Below are positions 11,746 to 20,566 of a stretch of DNA of 64,000 bases, piece by piece. The stretch is taken from the NCBI RefSeq assembly GCF_029892095.1, contig NZ_JARZAE010000004.1:7192001-7256000 (forward strand), read 5' to 3'. Each line of letters begins with the position of its first letter. Position 1 is the first letter of the stretch. The notes under the pieces are model-generated. The model did no database searches, was not told the origin of the DNA, and saw only the letters and a list, made by a program, of their open reading frames with translations. The position numbers and the translations under genes are program-made. Source of the stretch: Kitasatospora sp. MAP12-44 (GTDB lineage Bacteria; Actinomycetota; Actinomycetes; Streptomycetales; Streptomycetaceae).

Positions 11746-13824
11746 ATGAGCACCGACGACCCCACTCCCGGCGGTCCGCCCGAGCAGCTCGCCCTCATCC
11801 GGGAGACGGTGCGCAAGGCGAAGCCCCGGACGTGGCGCGGCGCGCAGCTGGCCGCCGAGCTGCCGGTGGCCCGGGTGGTGGTCGACAAGGGGCTGCTCCA
11901 CCTCGACCAGTTCTTCGACTACGCCGTGCCGGCCACGATGGACGAGGACGCCCAGCCCGGCACCCGGGTCCGGGTCCGCTTCGGGGCCCGGGTGGTGGCC
12001 GGGCGGCGCGAGGGCGGTGAGCTGCACGACGGCTTCGTCGTCGAGCGGCTGGCGGCCAGCGACTACACCGGGCCGCTCGCCCCGCTCGCCCAGGTGCTCT
12101 CGCCGGAGCGCGTGCTGACGCCCGCGCTGCTGAGGCTCAGCCGCACCGTCGCCGACCGGTACGCCGGCACCCTGGCCGACGTACTGCAGCTCGCCGTGCC
12201 GCCCCGGCACGCCAAGGCCGAGGCCGAGCCCTCGCCCGCGCCGCTGCCGCCGCCCGCCGCGCCGGCGCCCGGCAGCTGGGCCCGCTACCCGCACGGCCCC
12301 GACTACCTCGCCTCGCTCACCGCCGGCGGCGCCCCCCGCGCGGTCTGGACGGCGCTGCCCGGCGACTGGCCGAGCGAGATCGCGATCGCGGTCGCCAGCA
12401 CGCTGGCCGCCGGGCGCGGCGCGCTGGTCGTGCTGCCGGACGGGCGCGCGGTGGCCCGGGTGGACCAGGCGCTGACCGAGCTGATCGGCGCCGACCGGCA
12501 CGCCACGCTGACCGCCGACCTCGGCCCCAAGGAGCGCTACCGCCGCTGGCTGAGCGTCAGCCGCGGCTCGGTCCGCGCCGCGATCGGCACCCGGGCGACG
12601 ATGTTCGCGCCGGTGCGCGAGCTCGGCCTGGTGGTGGTCTGGTCGGACGGTGACAGCAGCCACAGCGATCCGCGCGCCCCGCACCCGCATGTGCGCGAGG
12701 TGGCGCTGCTGCGCGCCGCCGAGGAGGGCGCGGCCGTGCTGCTCGGCGGCCTGTCGATGACCGTCGAGGCCGCCCAGCTGCTGCACACCGGCTGGGCCAG
12801 GCCGCTGGCCGCGGACCGGGCGGCGGTCCGCGAGGCGGCCCCCCGGGTGCGCACCGTCGGGGACGGCGACCAGGCGCGGGACGCCGCCGCGCAGTCCGCC
12901 CGGCTGCCCTCGGTCGCCTGGCAGGTGGCGCGCGAGGCGCTGCGCAGCGGGCCGGTGCTGGTCCAGGTGCCGCGCCGCGGGTACGTGCCCCGGCTGGCCT
13001 GCGAGCGCTGCCGCACGCCCGCGCGCTGCGCGCACTGCGTCGGACCGTTGGAGGCCACCGCGGCCGGCCGGGCGCTGCGCTGCTCCTGGTGCGGGGTGGA
13101 GGAGGCGGACTGGCACTGCACCGAGTGCGGCTCGTTCCGGCTGCGGGCGCAGGTGGTCGGCGCCCGGCGGACGGCGGAGGAGCTGGGCAAGGCGTTCCCG
13201 CAGGTGCCCGTGCGGACCTCGGGGCGGGACGCGGTGCTGGCCGGGGTCGGCGCGGAGCCCGCCCTGGTGATCTCCACGCCCGGCGCCGAGCCGGTCGCCG
13301 AGGGCGGCTATGCGGCGGCGCTGCTGCTGGACGGCTGGGCGCTGCTCTCCCGTCCCGACCTGCGGGCCGGCGAGGAGGCGCTGCGGCTCTGGCTGGCGGC
13401 GGCCGGCCTGGTGCGTCCGGCGGGGGAGGGCGGCGTGGTGGTGGTCGTGGCGGAGCCGAGCGCGCGGCCGGTGCAGGCGCTGGTGCGTTGGGACCCGGCC
13501 GGTCACGCCGGTGTGGAGCTGGAGGAGCGGGCCCAGTTGCACTTCCCGCCGGTCTCCCGGATGGCCTCGGTGGTCGGCTCCCCGAGCGCGGTCGCCGATC
13601 TGCTGGCGCTCACCCGGCTGCCCGAGGGCACCGACATCCTGGGCCCGATCCCGCTCCCCGCCCCGGGAGGCCGTGGCGAGGAGCAGGAACGGGCGCTGCT
13701 GCGGGTCAGCCCCGGTCGGGGCGGCGCGCTGGCGGCGGCGCTGAAGGCGGCGCAGATCGCCCGGGTGGCGCTGCGGACGCCCGATCCGGTCCGGATCAGG
13801 ATCGACCCGACCGACATCGGCTGA
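11746..13824 (+). CDS. priA: PriA-like primosomal protein N', helicase motifs degenerate
   Basis: The 692-residue product sits in the conserved metK-priA-def-fmt order. Residues ~40-140 match the PriA N-terminal DNA-binding domain (DKGLLHLDQFFDYAVP is characteristic), and the zinc-binding cysteines of the C-terminal half are kept (CERCRTPARCAHC, then CSWCGVEEADWHC). The Walker A loop expected as GVTGSGKT is replaced around residue 200 by ALPGDWPSEIA, and the DEAH box by VVWSDGDSSHSD. This matches what is known of actinobacterial PriA, which are thought to lack helicase activity. Its role is probably structural in replication restart. Start ATG 11746. Confidence 0.92.
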   Translation: MSTDDPTPGGPPEQLALIRETVRKAKPRTWRGAQLAAELPVARVVVDKGLLHLDQFFDYAVPATMDEDAQPGTRVRVRFGARVVAGRREGGELHDGFVVERLAASDYTGPLAPLAQVLSPERVLTPALLRLSRTVADRYAGTLADVLQLAVPPRHAKAEAEPSPAPLPPPAAPAPGSWARYPHGPDYLASLTAGGAPRAVWTALPGDWPSEIAIAVASTLAAGRGALVVLPDGRAVARVDQALTELIGADRHATLTADLGPKERYRRWLSVSRGSVRAAIGTRATMFAPVRELGLVVVWSDGDSSHSDPRAPHPHVREVALLRAAEEGAAVLLGGLSMTVEAAQLLHTGWARPLAADRAAVREAAPRVRTVGDGDQARDAAAQSARLPSVAWQVAREALRSGPVLVQVPRRGYVPRLACERCRTPARCAHCVGPLEATAAGRALRCSWCGVEEADWHCTECGSFRLRAQVVGARRTAEELGKAFPQVPVRTSGRDAVLAGVGAEPALVISTPGAEPVAEGGYAAALLLDGWALLSRPDLRAGEEALRLWLAAAGLVRPAGEGGVVVVVAEPSARPVQALVRWDPAGHAGVELEERAQLHFPPVSRMASVVGSPSAVADLLALTRLPEGTDILGPIPLPAPGGRGEEQERALLRVSPGRGGALAAALKAAQIARVALRTPDPVRIRIDPTDIG

Positions 13825-13890
13825 GCGGCTGAGCGGCTGACGCGCATCGGCTGAGCGGCCGGTGCGCATCGGCTGAGCGGTCGGCGCGGT
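13815..13890. repeat. Short tandem repeats between convergent genes
   Basis: CATCGGCTGAGCGG occurs three times (around 13815, 13847 and 13867), with extra GGCTGAGC units, at and after the priA stop. The unit includes the priA stop codon. It is probably replication-slippage duplication with no known function. Confidence 0.6.
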
Positions 13891-13917
13891 TGGTGCGTCG
13901 GCTGCCGGTAGGGGCGC

Positions 13918-14463
13918 TCAGCGGCCGACGCGCGCCCCCGGTTGCTGGGGGAGACCGCCCTGCCGGGCCGCCGGTACCGCTCGGGTCAGCGCCGGCGGCG
14001 CGGACTCCTCGCGCAGCGCCGCCGGCTCGTCCGCGTGGCAGTCCTCGCGCGGCCCGCCGGGGGCCGGGACGGCGGAGGCGAGCGGCGCACCGGCCGCCCC
14101 CAGCAGCTCGGTCGCCGAGCGGCGCATGCCGTAGCGCCGGTGCACCGCCTGCTTGGTCACCCCGAGGGCGGAGCCCACCGAGTCCCAGGAGAAGCCGAGC
14201 GCCCGGTCGAACTCGACCGCCGCGGCGACCAGCGTCTCCACGCTCTCGCGCAGCTCCTGGGCCAGCCGGACGGTCGGCGCCGGGGCCCGCCCGTACACCA
14301 CGAAGCCGCCGGAGCTGCTGGGGCGCCGCGGCCGGTAGACATTGCCCAGCTGGGCGGTGAGGGTCCGTAGGGCGTCGACCTGGCGGCGGACGCGTTCGAT
14401 GTCGCGCACCAGCAGGTGCAGACTCGCCCGTGCCCGGGTGTCGTGGTTGATCTGCTCGGCCAT
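13918..14463 (-). CDS. Small helix-turn-helix protein of the priA-def interval
   Basis: This 181-residue protein is encoded convergently to priA and divergently from def. The N-terminal half is helical and charged (ERVRRQVDALRTLTAQLGNV). Residues ~95-125 hold a helix-turn-helix reading LGFSWDSVGSALGVTKQAVH, typical of sigma-region-4/LuxR-like DNA binding. The C-terminal ~50 residues are Pro/Ala-rich and low in complexity. The start is the ATG complementary to 14461-14463, giving MAEQINHDTRARASLHLLVR. Similar genes sit at this place in other streptomycetes as far as I recall; the function is unknown and regulation is inferred only from the HTH. Confidence 0.8.
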   Translation of the reverse strand: MAEQINHDTRARASLHLLVRDIERVRRQVDALRTLTAQLGNVYRPRRPSSSGGFVVYGRAPAPTVRLAQELRESVETLVAAAVEFDRALGFSWDSVGSALGVTKQAVHRRYGMRRSATELLGAAGAPLASAVPAPGGPREDCHADEPAALREESAPPALTRAVPAARQGGLPQQPGARVGR

Positions 14464-14718
14464 CGTGCTCAGGCCACCTTCCGTGCAAGTGAATGGGGCC
14501 TCGCGCCGGCCCGGTGAACTCACGGTCAATCTCACTTGACCAACGCCGAAGCGGGGTCCGGGGTCACGCGTCACGCCGATCCGGGATATGCCAGATCTGC
14601 CGAACGGACCGGTCGGGCCACCGCATAGACTGACGTGCTGCCCCCGACGGCAGTCCCGAGTTCCCAGTACCGAAGCCCCGAGTTTCCCAGTACCGACCCC
14701 CGACGAGGAGCCGCCACC

Positions 14719-15264
14719 GTGCCGATCCAGCCGATCCGGATCTTCGGCGACCCGGTCCTGCGCGCCACCGCCCAGCCGGTGACCACGTTCGACAAGGAAC
14801 TGCGCACGCTGGTCAAGGATTTGACCGAGACCATGCTGGACGCCCCCGGCGCCGGCCTGGCCGCGCCCCAACTCGGCGTCTCGCTGCGGGTCTTCACCTA
14901 CAACGTGGGCGGGGTGGTGGGCCACCTGATCAACCCCGACCTGTCGCTCACCGACGAGGAGCAGGACGGCCCCGAGGGCTGCCTCTCGCTGCCCGGGCTG
15001 CGCTTCGACACCAAGCGCGCGTACGGGGTGGTGGCGCGCGGCTTCAACGAGTACGGCGACCCGGTGACCGTCGAGGGCACCGAGCTGCTGGCGCGCTGCA
15101 TCCAGCACGAGACCGACCACCTGGACGGGATCATCTTCATCGACCGGCTCGACCGCGCCCTGCGCAAGGAGGCCATGCGGGCGATCCGCGAGGCCGACTG
15201 GGGCAGCGGCCCGGCCCCCGAGGTGCGGATCTCCCCCCACAGCACCTTCGGCCCGGTCCGCTGA
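14719..15264 (+). CDS. def: Peptide deformylase
   Basis: Def removes the formyl group from nascent N-terminal fMet. All three family motifs are present: GAGLAAPQ (residues 44-51), EGCLSLPG with the metal-ligand Cys 88, and QHETDHLDG with His 130, Glu 131 and His 134. The product is 181 residues from GTG 14719, preceded by GAGGAG; the longer frame from 14635 lacks support. fmt follows 46 bases later, the usual def-fmt pairing. The ~85 bases upstream contain a near-duplicate (CCGAGTTCCCAGTACCGA, then CCGAGTTTCCCAGTACCGA), possibly part of the promoter region. Confidence 0.96.
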   Translation: MPIQPIRIFGDPVLRATAQPVTTFDKELRTLVKDLTETMLDAPGAGLAAPQLGVSLRVFTYNVGGVVGHLINPDLSLTDEEQDGPEGCLSLPGLRFDTKRAYGVVARGFNEYGDPVTVEGTELLARCIQHETDHLDGIIFIDRLDRALRKEAMRAIREADWGSGPAPEVRISPHSTFGPVR

Positions 15265-15310
15265 CCCGGCCTGCTACCTACCAACCGCCAGCCCCTGAAA
15301 GGTCCTTGAC

Positions 15311-16246
15311 TTGCGTCTCGTCTTTGCCGGAACCCCCGAGGTCGCCGTCCCCGCCCTGGAGGCGCTGCTCGCCTCCGACCGGCACGAGGTGGTCGCCGTG
15401 GTGACCCGCCCCGACGCCCCCGCCGGGCGCGGGCGCAAGCTGGTGGCCAGCCCGGTGGGGCAGCGGGCCGAGGCGGCGGGGATCGAGGTCCTCAAGCCGG
15501 CCAAGCCGAGCGAGCCGGAGTTCCTCGCCAGGCTGGCCGAACTGGCACCCGACTGCTGCCCGGTGGTCGCCTACGGCGCGCTGCTGCGCGAGCCGGCGCT
15601 GGCGATCCCGCAGCACGGCTGGGTGAACCTGCACTTCTCGCTGCTGCCGGCCTGGCGCGGCGCGGCGCCCGTCCAGCACGCGGTGCTCTCGGGCGACGAG
15701 GTGACTGGCGCCTCGACCTTCCGGATCGAACTCGGCCTGGACTCCGGCCCGGTCTTCGGCATCCTGACCGAGGAGATCCGGCCCACCGACACCAGCGGCG
15801 AGCTGCTCACCCGGCTCTCGCACGCCGGCGCCCGGCTGCTCACCGCGACCATGGACGGCATCGCCGACGGCGCCCTGCAGGCCGTCCCGCAGCCCAGCGA
15901 GGGCATCACCCTCGCGCCCAAGATCACCGTCGAGGACGCCCGGATCGACTGGACCCACCCCGCCCTGGCGATCGACCGGCTGGTGCGCGGCTGCGCCCCC
16001 GCCCCCGGCGCCTGGACCACCTTCCGCGGCGAGCGGCTCAAGCTCTCCGGCCCGGTGCGGCTGGTAACGGACAGCAGCGAGCTGGCCCCCGGCGAGCTCG
16101 CGGTGACCAAGAACAGCGTCCGGGTCGGCACCGGAAGCCACGAGATCGAGCTGGGCGAGGTCCAGCCGCAGGGCAAGAAGCCGATGCGGGCGGCAGACTG
16201 GGCGCGTGGGGTGCGGATCGAGAGCGGCGAGCCGCTCGGCGTCTGA
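15311..16246 (+). CDS. fmt: Methionyl-tRNA formyltransferase
   Basis: Fmt formylates initiator Met-tRNA using 10-formyl-THF. The 311-residue product begins at TTG 15311 with MRLVFAGTPEVAVPAL, preceded by AAAGGTCC. The catalytic and folate-binding region is clear in NLHFSLLPAWRGAAPVQ (the SLLP-xxRG-AxP motif), and the C-terminal OB-fold domain follows after residue ~205. The gene pairs with def upstream and with rsmB downstream, all serving translation. Confidence 0.96.
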   Translation: MRLVFAGTPEVAVPALEALLASDRHEVVAVVTRPDAPAGRGRKLVASPVGQRAEAAGIEVLKPAKPSEPEFLARLAELAPDCCPVVAYGALLREPALAIPQHGWVNLHFSLLPAWRGAAPVQHAVLSGDEVTGASTFRIELGLDSGPVFGILTEEIRPTDTSGELLTRLSHAGARLLTATMDGIADGALQAVPQPSEGITLAPKITVEDARIDWTHPALAIDRLVRGCAPAPGAWTTFRGERLKLSGPVRLVTDSSELAPGELAVTKNSVRVGTGSHEIELGEVQPQGKKPMRAADWARGVRIESGEPLGV

Positions 16247-16317
16247 CTCCCGCTTCCACGCAGCACGTTTCCCGATAACCGCTTTTCCCGATACTCCGCA
16301 GCACTTTGAGGTTCCCC

Positions 16318-17754
16318 GTGAGTACCCCCGCCCCCAGCGCCAAGCGCCCCCCGCGTCCGCACCGCCGCCCGAAGAAGGACCCGGCCCGCCTGGTCGCCTT
16401 CAAGGCCCTGCGGGCCGTCGACGAGCGCGACGCGTACGCCAACCTGATCCTGCCCTCGCTGCTGCGCGACGCCGAGCAGAAGGGCATGGACCGCCGCGAC
16501 GCCGCCCTCGCCACCGAGCTGGTCTACGGCACGCTGCGCCTGCAGGGCAGCTACGACGCGATCATCGCCGCCTGCATCGACCGGCCGCTGCGCGAGGTCG
16601 ACCCGCCGGTCCTTGACGTGCTCTCGCTGGGCGCGCACCAGCTGCTCGCGACCCGTATCCCCAGCCACGCGGCGGTCTCCGCGACCGTCGAGCTGGCCCG
16701 CGGCGTGCTCGGCGACGGCAAGGCGAAGTTCGTCAACGCCGTGCTGCGCAGGATCAGCGCCAAGGACCTGGACGCCTGGATCGCCCAGGTCGCGCCGCCC
16801 TTCGAGAAGGACGCCGAGGACCACCTCGCCGTCGTCCACTCGCACCCGCGCTGGGTGGTCGCCTCGCTCTGGGACTCGCTCGGCCGCTGGCAGCCCGAGG
16901 CCAGCGGGCGCGCGGACATCGAGGAACTGCTGCGCGCCGACAACGAGCGCCCGGAGGTCACCCTGGTGGCCCGCCCCGGCCGCGCGAGTGCCGCCGAGCT
17001 CGCCGAGGTGCTGCCGGAGAGCGAGCCCGGGCGCTGGTCTCCGTACGCCGTGCGGCTCGCCGAGGGCGGCGACCCGGGCGAGCTGGACGTGATCAAGGAG
17101 AACCGGGTCGGCGTCCAGGACGAGGGCAGCCAGCTGGTCGCCCTCGCGCTGGCGGCCGCGCCGATCGACGGCCCGGACCGGCTCTGGCTGGACGGCTGCG
17201 CCGGCCCCGGCGGCAAGGCCGCGCTGCTGGGCGCGCTGGCCGCCCAGCGCGGCGCCGCGCTGGTGGCCTCCGAGAAGCAGCCGCACCGGGCCCGCCTGGT
17301 GGCCCGGGCGCTGGACGGCAACCCCGGTCCGTACACGGTGATCGCCGCCGACGGCACCCGTCCGCCGTGGCGCCCCGGCAGCTTCGACCGGGCGCTCGTC
17401 GACGTGCCGTGCTCGGGCCTGGGCGCGCTGCGCCGCCGCCCCGAGGCGCGCTGGCGGCGCCGCCCCGAGGACATCGCCGGCTTCGGCCAGCTCCAGCGCG
17501 AGCTGCTGCGCTCGGCGATCGAGTCGGTGCGCGTCGGCGGTGTGGTCGGTTACGCGACCTGCTCGCCGCACCTGGCGGAGACCCGCGCGGTGGTGGACGA
17601 CGTGCTGCGCGGCGAGCCGGGCGTGGAGTGGATCGACGCGCGCCCGCTGCTTCCGGACATGCCCGGGCTCGGCAACGGTCCCGACGTCCAGCTCTGGCCG
17701 CACCTGCACAGCACGGACGCGATGTACCTGGCGCTGCTGCGCCGTACGGCCTGA
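16318..17754 (+). CDS. rsmB: 16S rRNA (cytosine-967-C5)-methyltransferase
   Basis: RsmB methylates C967 of 16S rRNA using SAM. From GTG 16318 (GAGGT upstream) the product is 478 residues. The N-terminal ~150 residues form the NusB-like RNA-binding domain. The methyltransferase domain has the SAM-binding segment LDGCAGPGGKAA near residue 300 and two catalytic cysteines, Cys 365 in DVPCSGLGALRRRPEARW and Cys 415 in GYATCSPHLAE. It is the last conserved gene of the first block; a hairpin terminator lies just after the stop. Confidence 0.95.
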   Translation: MSTPAPSAKRPPRPHRRPKKDPARLVAFKALRAVDERDAYANLILPSLLRDAEQKGMDRRDAALATELVYGTLRLQGSYDAIIAACIDRPLREVDPPVLDVLSLGAHQLLATRIPSHAAVSATVELARGVLGDGKAKFVNAVLRRISAKDLDAWIAQVAPPFEKDAEDHLAVVHSHPRWVVASLWDSLGRWQPEASGRADIEELLRADNERPEVTLVARPGRASAAELAEVLPESEPGRWSPYAVRLAEGGDPGELDVIKENRVGVQDEGSQLVALALAAAPIDGPDRLWLDGCAGPGGKAALLGALAAQRGAALVASEKQPHRARLVARALDGNPGPYTVIAADGTRPPWRPGSFDRALVDVPCSGLGALRRRPEARWRRRPEDIAGFGQLQRELLRSAIESVRVGGVVGYATCSPHLAETRAVVDDVLRGEPGVEWIDARPLLPDMPGLGNGPDVQLWPHLHSTDAMYLALLRRTA

Positions 17755-17763
17755 CGGCCCCGG

Positions 17764-17788
17764 GGGGGTCTGGCTCTGCCAGGCCCCC
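17764..17788. terminator. Terminator between convergent rsmB and TetR gene
   Basis: An 11-bp stem (GGGGGTCTGGC / GCCAGGCCCCC, one G-T pair) with a 3-base loop lies between the rsmB stop and the 3' end of the convergent TetR gene. It may serve both directions. Confidence 0.7.
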
Positions 17789-17805
17789 TGCGGTTCATTG
17801 TGGGT

Positions 17806-18555
17806 TCATTGCGGCTCGGGTGGGGCGAGCATGGCCGTGAGGACCCGGCCCAGCGAGCGCTCGAAGAGGCTGTCAGGGTCGCCGGGCGCCCCGGCTGAGG
17901 CCAACGCCTGGGCCAGGTGCGGGTATTGGCCGGTCATCACGGACTGGGTCAGATAGTCGACCAGTTCACGCTGCGCCTGCTCGCGGTCCTGCCCGGGTGA
18001 CATCCCGCCGCGCTCCCACTCGGCGAACTGGCAGACGAAGCCGTTCAGCAGGGACATCATCTCCAGCTTGCTGCCGCTGCCGCTGCCGCTGCCTTCGCTG
18101 CCGACTTCGGAGTTCGCCATGGTGGCGAGGAAGTACTCCACGAAGCGCAGCCCGTTGGGCCCCAGCGAGGGGCGGGAGACGATCACGGTCACCGCCCATG
18201 GATGGCGGCGCAGGATGGCCAGTTGCTGGTGAGCCAGCCCCCGTAGGTCGGCCCGGACGTCACCGGACGGTGCGTCGGGCAGTTCGTACTCGCCGCTGAT
18301 CGCGTCCACCATCAGATCGAAGAGGTGCTCCTTCTTCGGGACGTAGTTGTAGAGCGACATCGTCCCGGCGCCGAGTACGGCGGCGATCCGGCGCATCGAA
18401 ACGGCGTCCAGCCCCTCGGCGTCCGCCAGCGCGACCGCGGCGGCGGCGATGGACGCGCGGCTGTGGGCCGGGCGGGGTCCGCGTCCGGTGCGCTCCGGGC
18501 GCAGCCAGATCAGCTCCGGAGTGGCGCCGGCGGACGGGGACTTGCTGGACGACAC
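17806..18555 (-). CDS. TetR-family repressor of the adjacent ABC exporter
   Basis: The 249-residue product has an N-terminal TetR HTH around residues 35-80 (SMRRIAAVLGAGTMSLYNYV) followed by a TetR_C_1-like ligand-binding domain. A Ser/Gly stretch (GSEGSGSGSGS) forms a flexible loop in the middle. It starts at GTG (complement of 18553-18555) with AGGTGATC upstream. It is transcribed divergently from a DrrAB-like ABC exporter. The shared 100-base promoter carries a near-perfect palindromic pair, so it probably represses itself and the exporter and is released by a substrate. The ligand is unknown. Confidence 0.9.
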   Translation of the reverse strand: MSSSKSPSAGATPELIWLRPERTGRGPRPAHSRASIAAAAVALADAEGLDAVSMRRIAAVLGAGTMSLYNYVPKKEHLFDLMVDAISGEYELPDAPSGDVRADLRGLAHQQLAILRRHPWAVTVIVSRPSLGPNGLRFVEYFLATMANSEVGSEGSGSGSGSKLEMMSLLNGFVCQFAEWERGGMSPGQDREQAQRELVDYLTQSVMTGQYPHLAQALASAGAPGDPDSLFERSLGRVLTAMLAPPEPQ

Positions 18556-18585
18556 GGAAGATCACCTCGATCCCATCTTAGCAAC

Positions 18586-18637
18586 GTACACCGTACGTAG
18601 TACGCTGACGCCTAACACGCCTTTACGTACGGCGTAC
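18586..18637. promoter_or_regulatory. Probable TetR operator in the divergent promoter
   Basis: Two arms GTACACCGTACGT (18586-18598) and ACGTACGGCGTAC (18625-18637) are inverted copies differing at one position of 13. Each arm is itself partly palindromic around GTAC. They lie between the divergent start codons of the TetR gene and the ABC gene, the expected site for an autoregulatory TetR operator. Confidence 0.7.
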
Positions 18638-18656
18638 CTAGAAAGTGGGCTCAGTC

Positions 18657-19610
18657 ATGTCCCGAGAACAACTCGCAGTAGCCGCCCAGGGTTTGGGCAA
18701 GCGCTTCGGCAGGACCCGGGCCCTGGAGGGCCTCGACCTGGCCATCCCGGCCGGCACCGTGCACGGCCTGCTGGGCCCGAACGGCGCCGGCAAGACCACC
18801 GCCGTCCGCGTACTCGCGACACTGGCGGCGCCCGACACCGGCTGGGCGAAGGTGGCCGGCTTCGACGTGGTCAAGGAGGCGGCACAGGTGCGCCGCAGCA
18901 TCGGACTCGCCGGCCAGCACGCCGCGGTGGACGAGGGAATCACCGGACGCGACAACCTGCGCCTGGTCGGCAGGTTCCACCACCTCGGCGTCCGCGAGGC
19001 CCGCCGCCGCGCGGACGACCTGCTGGAGCGCTTCGGCCTCACCGCGGCCGGCGACCGCCTGGTGCGCGACTACTCCGGCGGCATGCGCCGGCGCCTCGAC
19101 CTGGTGGCCTGCCTGGTGATCCGGCCCCCGGTGCTCTTCCTGGACGAACCCACCACCGGCCTCGACCCGCGCAGCCGGGGCGAGATCTGGGACGCCGTAC
19201 GGGAGTTGGCGGCCAGTGGCAGCACCGTCCTGCTCACCACCCAGTACCTGGACGAGGCCGACCGCCTCGCCGACACGGTGATGGTGCTCGACCACGGCCG
19301 GGCGATCGCCGATGGCCCGCCAGGCCGGCTGAAGGCCGCGATCGGCACCCGGGTCCACGTGGTTGTCGAGGAGGCCGGTCAACTCCACCGTGCTGCAGCG
19401 GTGTTGGCCGCGATGACGGGCGGCACGCCGCACGCCGTACCGTCCCGGCTGGAGATCGAGGTGATATCCCGGCCGGGGTGCGAGGTGCTGCTGCCCGCGC
19501 TCGTCCGTGAACTCGACGCCGCCGGCGTCACCGCCCGCGATGTCTCGCTGCGCAGCCCCTCGCTCGACGACGCCTTCCTCGCCCTCACCGCAGATCGGCA
19601 GGCCGCCTGA
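18657..19610 (+). CDS. DrrA-type ABC transporter ATP-binding protein
   Basis: This is the ATPase of a two-gene drug-export-type ABC-2 transporter. From ATG 18657 it is 317 residues. Walker A is GPNGAGKTT (residues 40-48), the signature is YSGGMRRRLDL and Walker B is LFLDEPTTGLDPRS. The C-terminal ~90 residues form the extension typical of DrrA-like subunits. The stop overlaps the permease start by one base (TGATG), indicating translational coupling. It is probably controlled by the divergent TetR protein. The exported compound cannot be read from sequence; resistance or toxin efflux is the usual role. Confidence 0.92.
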   Translation: MSREQLAVAAQGLGKRFGRTRALEGLDLAIPAGTVHGLLGPNGAGKTTAVRVLATLAAPDTGWAKVAGFDVVKEAAQVRRSIGLAGQHAAVDEGITGRDNLRLVGRFHHLGVREARRRADDLLERFGLTAAGDRLVRDYSGGMRRRLDLVACLVIRPPVLFLDEPTTGLDPRSRGEIWDAVRELAASGSTVLLTTQYLDEADRLADTVMVLDHGRAIADGPPGRLKAAIGTRVHVVVEEAGQLHRAAAVLAAMTGGTPHAVPSRLEIEVISRPGCEVLLPALVRELDAAGVTARDVSLRSPSLDDAFLALTADRQAA

Positions 19611-20452
19611 TGACCACCATCTCAATCTCCCAGCCCGGCAAGGCCGTTGGAAGCGCTGCCCCGGGCCGGCTGCGCCGAACCCGGCTGGACAGTGCCACCT
19701 CCGCCACCCGGCTGCTGCTGCACTACCGGCACTCACCCGGCCTGCTGGCGGCCTCGCTCGCCGTACCGGTGCTGATGGTGGTGCTCTTCGGCTACATCTT
19801 CGGCAGCGCGATGCGGGTGCCCGGCGGGGGCGACTACCGGGAGTTCCTGATGCCCGGCCTCTTCGCGATGGTGGCCGTCAACGGCATCATGCCGACGATG
19901 ATCGGCGCCGCCCGGGACGTCGGCCGCGGCGTCACCGACCGGCTGCGCTCGATGCCGCTCTCGCGCTTCGGGGTGCTGCTCGGTGCGGCGCTGGCCGACC
20001 TGGTGGTCGGAGTGGCGGTGCTGATCCCGATGGCCGGCGTCGGACTCGCCGCGGGCTGGCGGATCCGCGCCGGAGCCGCGCACGCGCTGGCCGCCTTCGC
20101 GCTGCTGGTGCTCTTCCGCTTCGTGATGACCTGGGTCGGCACCTTCCTCGGGCTGGCCGCGGGCCGGGAGGAGATGGCCGGTCAACTGGCGGTGCTCACC
20201 TTCCCGTTCGCCATGGTGACCGACGTGTTCGTGCCGACCGGGGGGATGCCGGCCTGGCTGCGGGTGATCGCCGACTGGAACCCGGTCAGCGCGGTGGTGG
20301 CGGCCTGCCGCCAGCTGTTCGGCAACCCGTCGGCGGGCGGGTCCGCCTGGCCGTTGCAGCACCCGGTGGCGGCCACGCTGCTCTGGAGTGCGCTGCTGCT
20401 GGCGGTGTTCGTGCCACTGGCCGTCAGGAAGTACTCGACGCACGGGCGTTGA
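19610..20452 (+). CDS. ABC-2 transporter permease (DrrB-like)
   Basis: The 280-residue membrane protein has about six predicted hydrophobic segments, beginning with LLAASLAVPVLMVVLFGYIF near residue 45. The ABC-2 signature region (DVFVPTGGMPAWLRVIADWN) precedes the last helix. It is the membrane partner of the overlapping upstream ATPase. Family assignment is firm, substrate unknown. Confidence 0.9.
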   Translation: MTTISISQPGKAVGSAAPGRLRRTRLDSATSATRLLLHYRHSPGLLAASLAVPVLMVVLFGYIFGSAMRVPGGGDYREFLMPGLFAMVAVNGIMPTMIGAARDVGRGVTDRLRSMPLSRFGVLLGAALADLVVGVAVLIPMAGVGLAAGWRIRAGAAHALAAFALLVLFRFVMTWVGTFLGLAAGREEMAGQLAVLTFPFAMVTDVFVPTGGMPAWLRVIADWNPVSAVVAACRQLFGNPSAGGSAWPLQHPVAATLLWSALLLAVFVPLAVRKYSTHGR

Positions 20453-20566
20453 CAGGTCGGACTGTGCCGGCTTGGTGTCCGGCGAACGGGCGGATTGCCA
20501 GGCGTGTCGCGGCTCGCTGCGGCACGTCGCCGCACCGTCGCCGGCCACGGCCCCGATGATGGGCGG

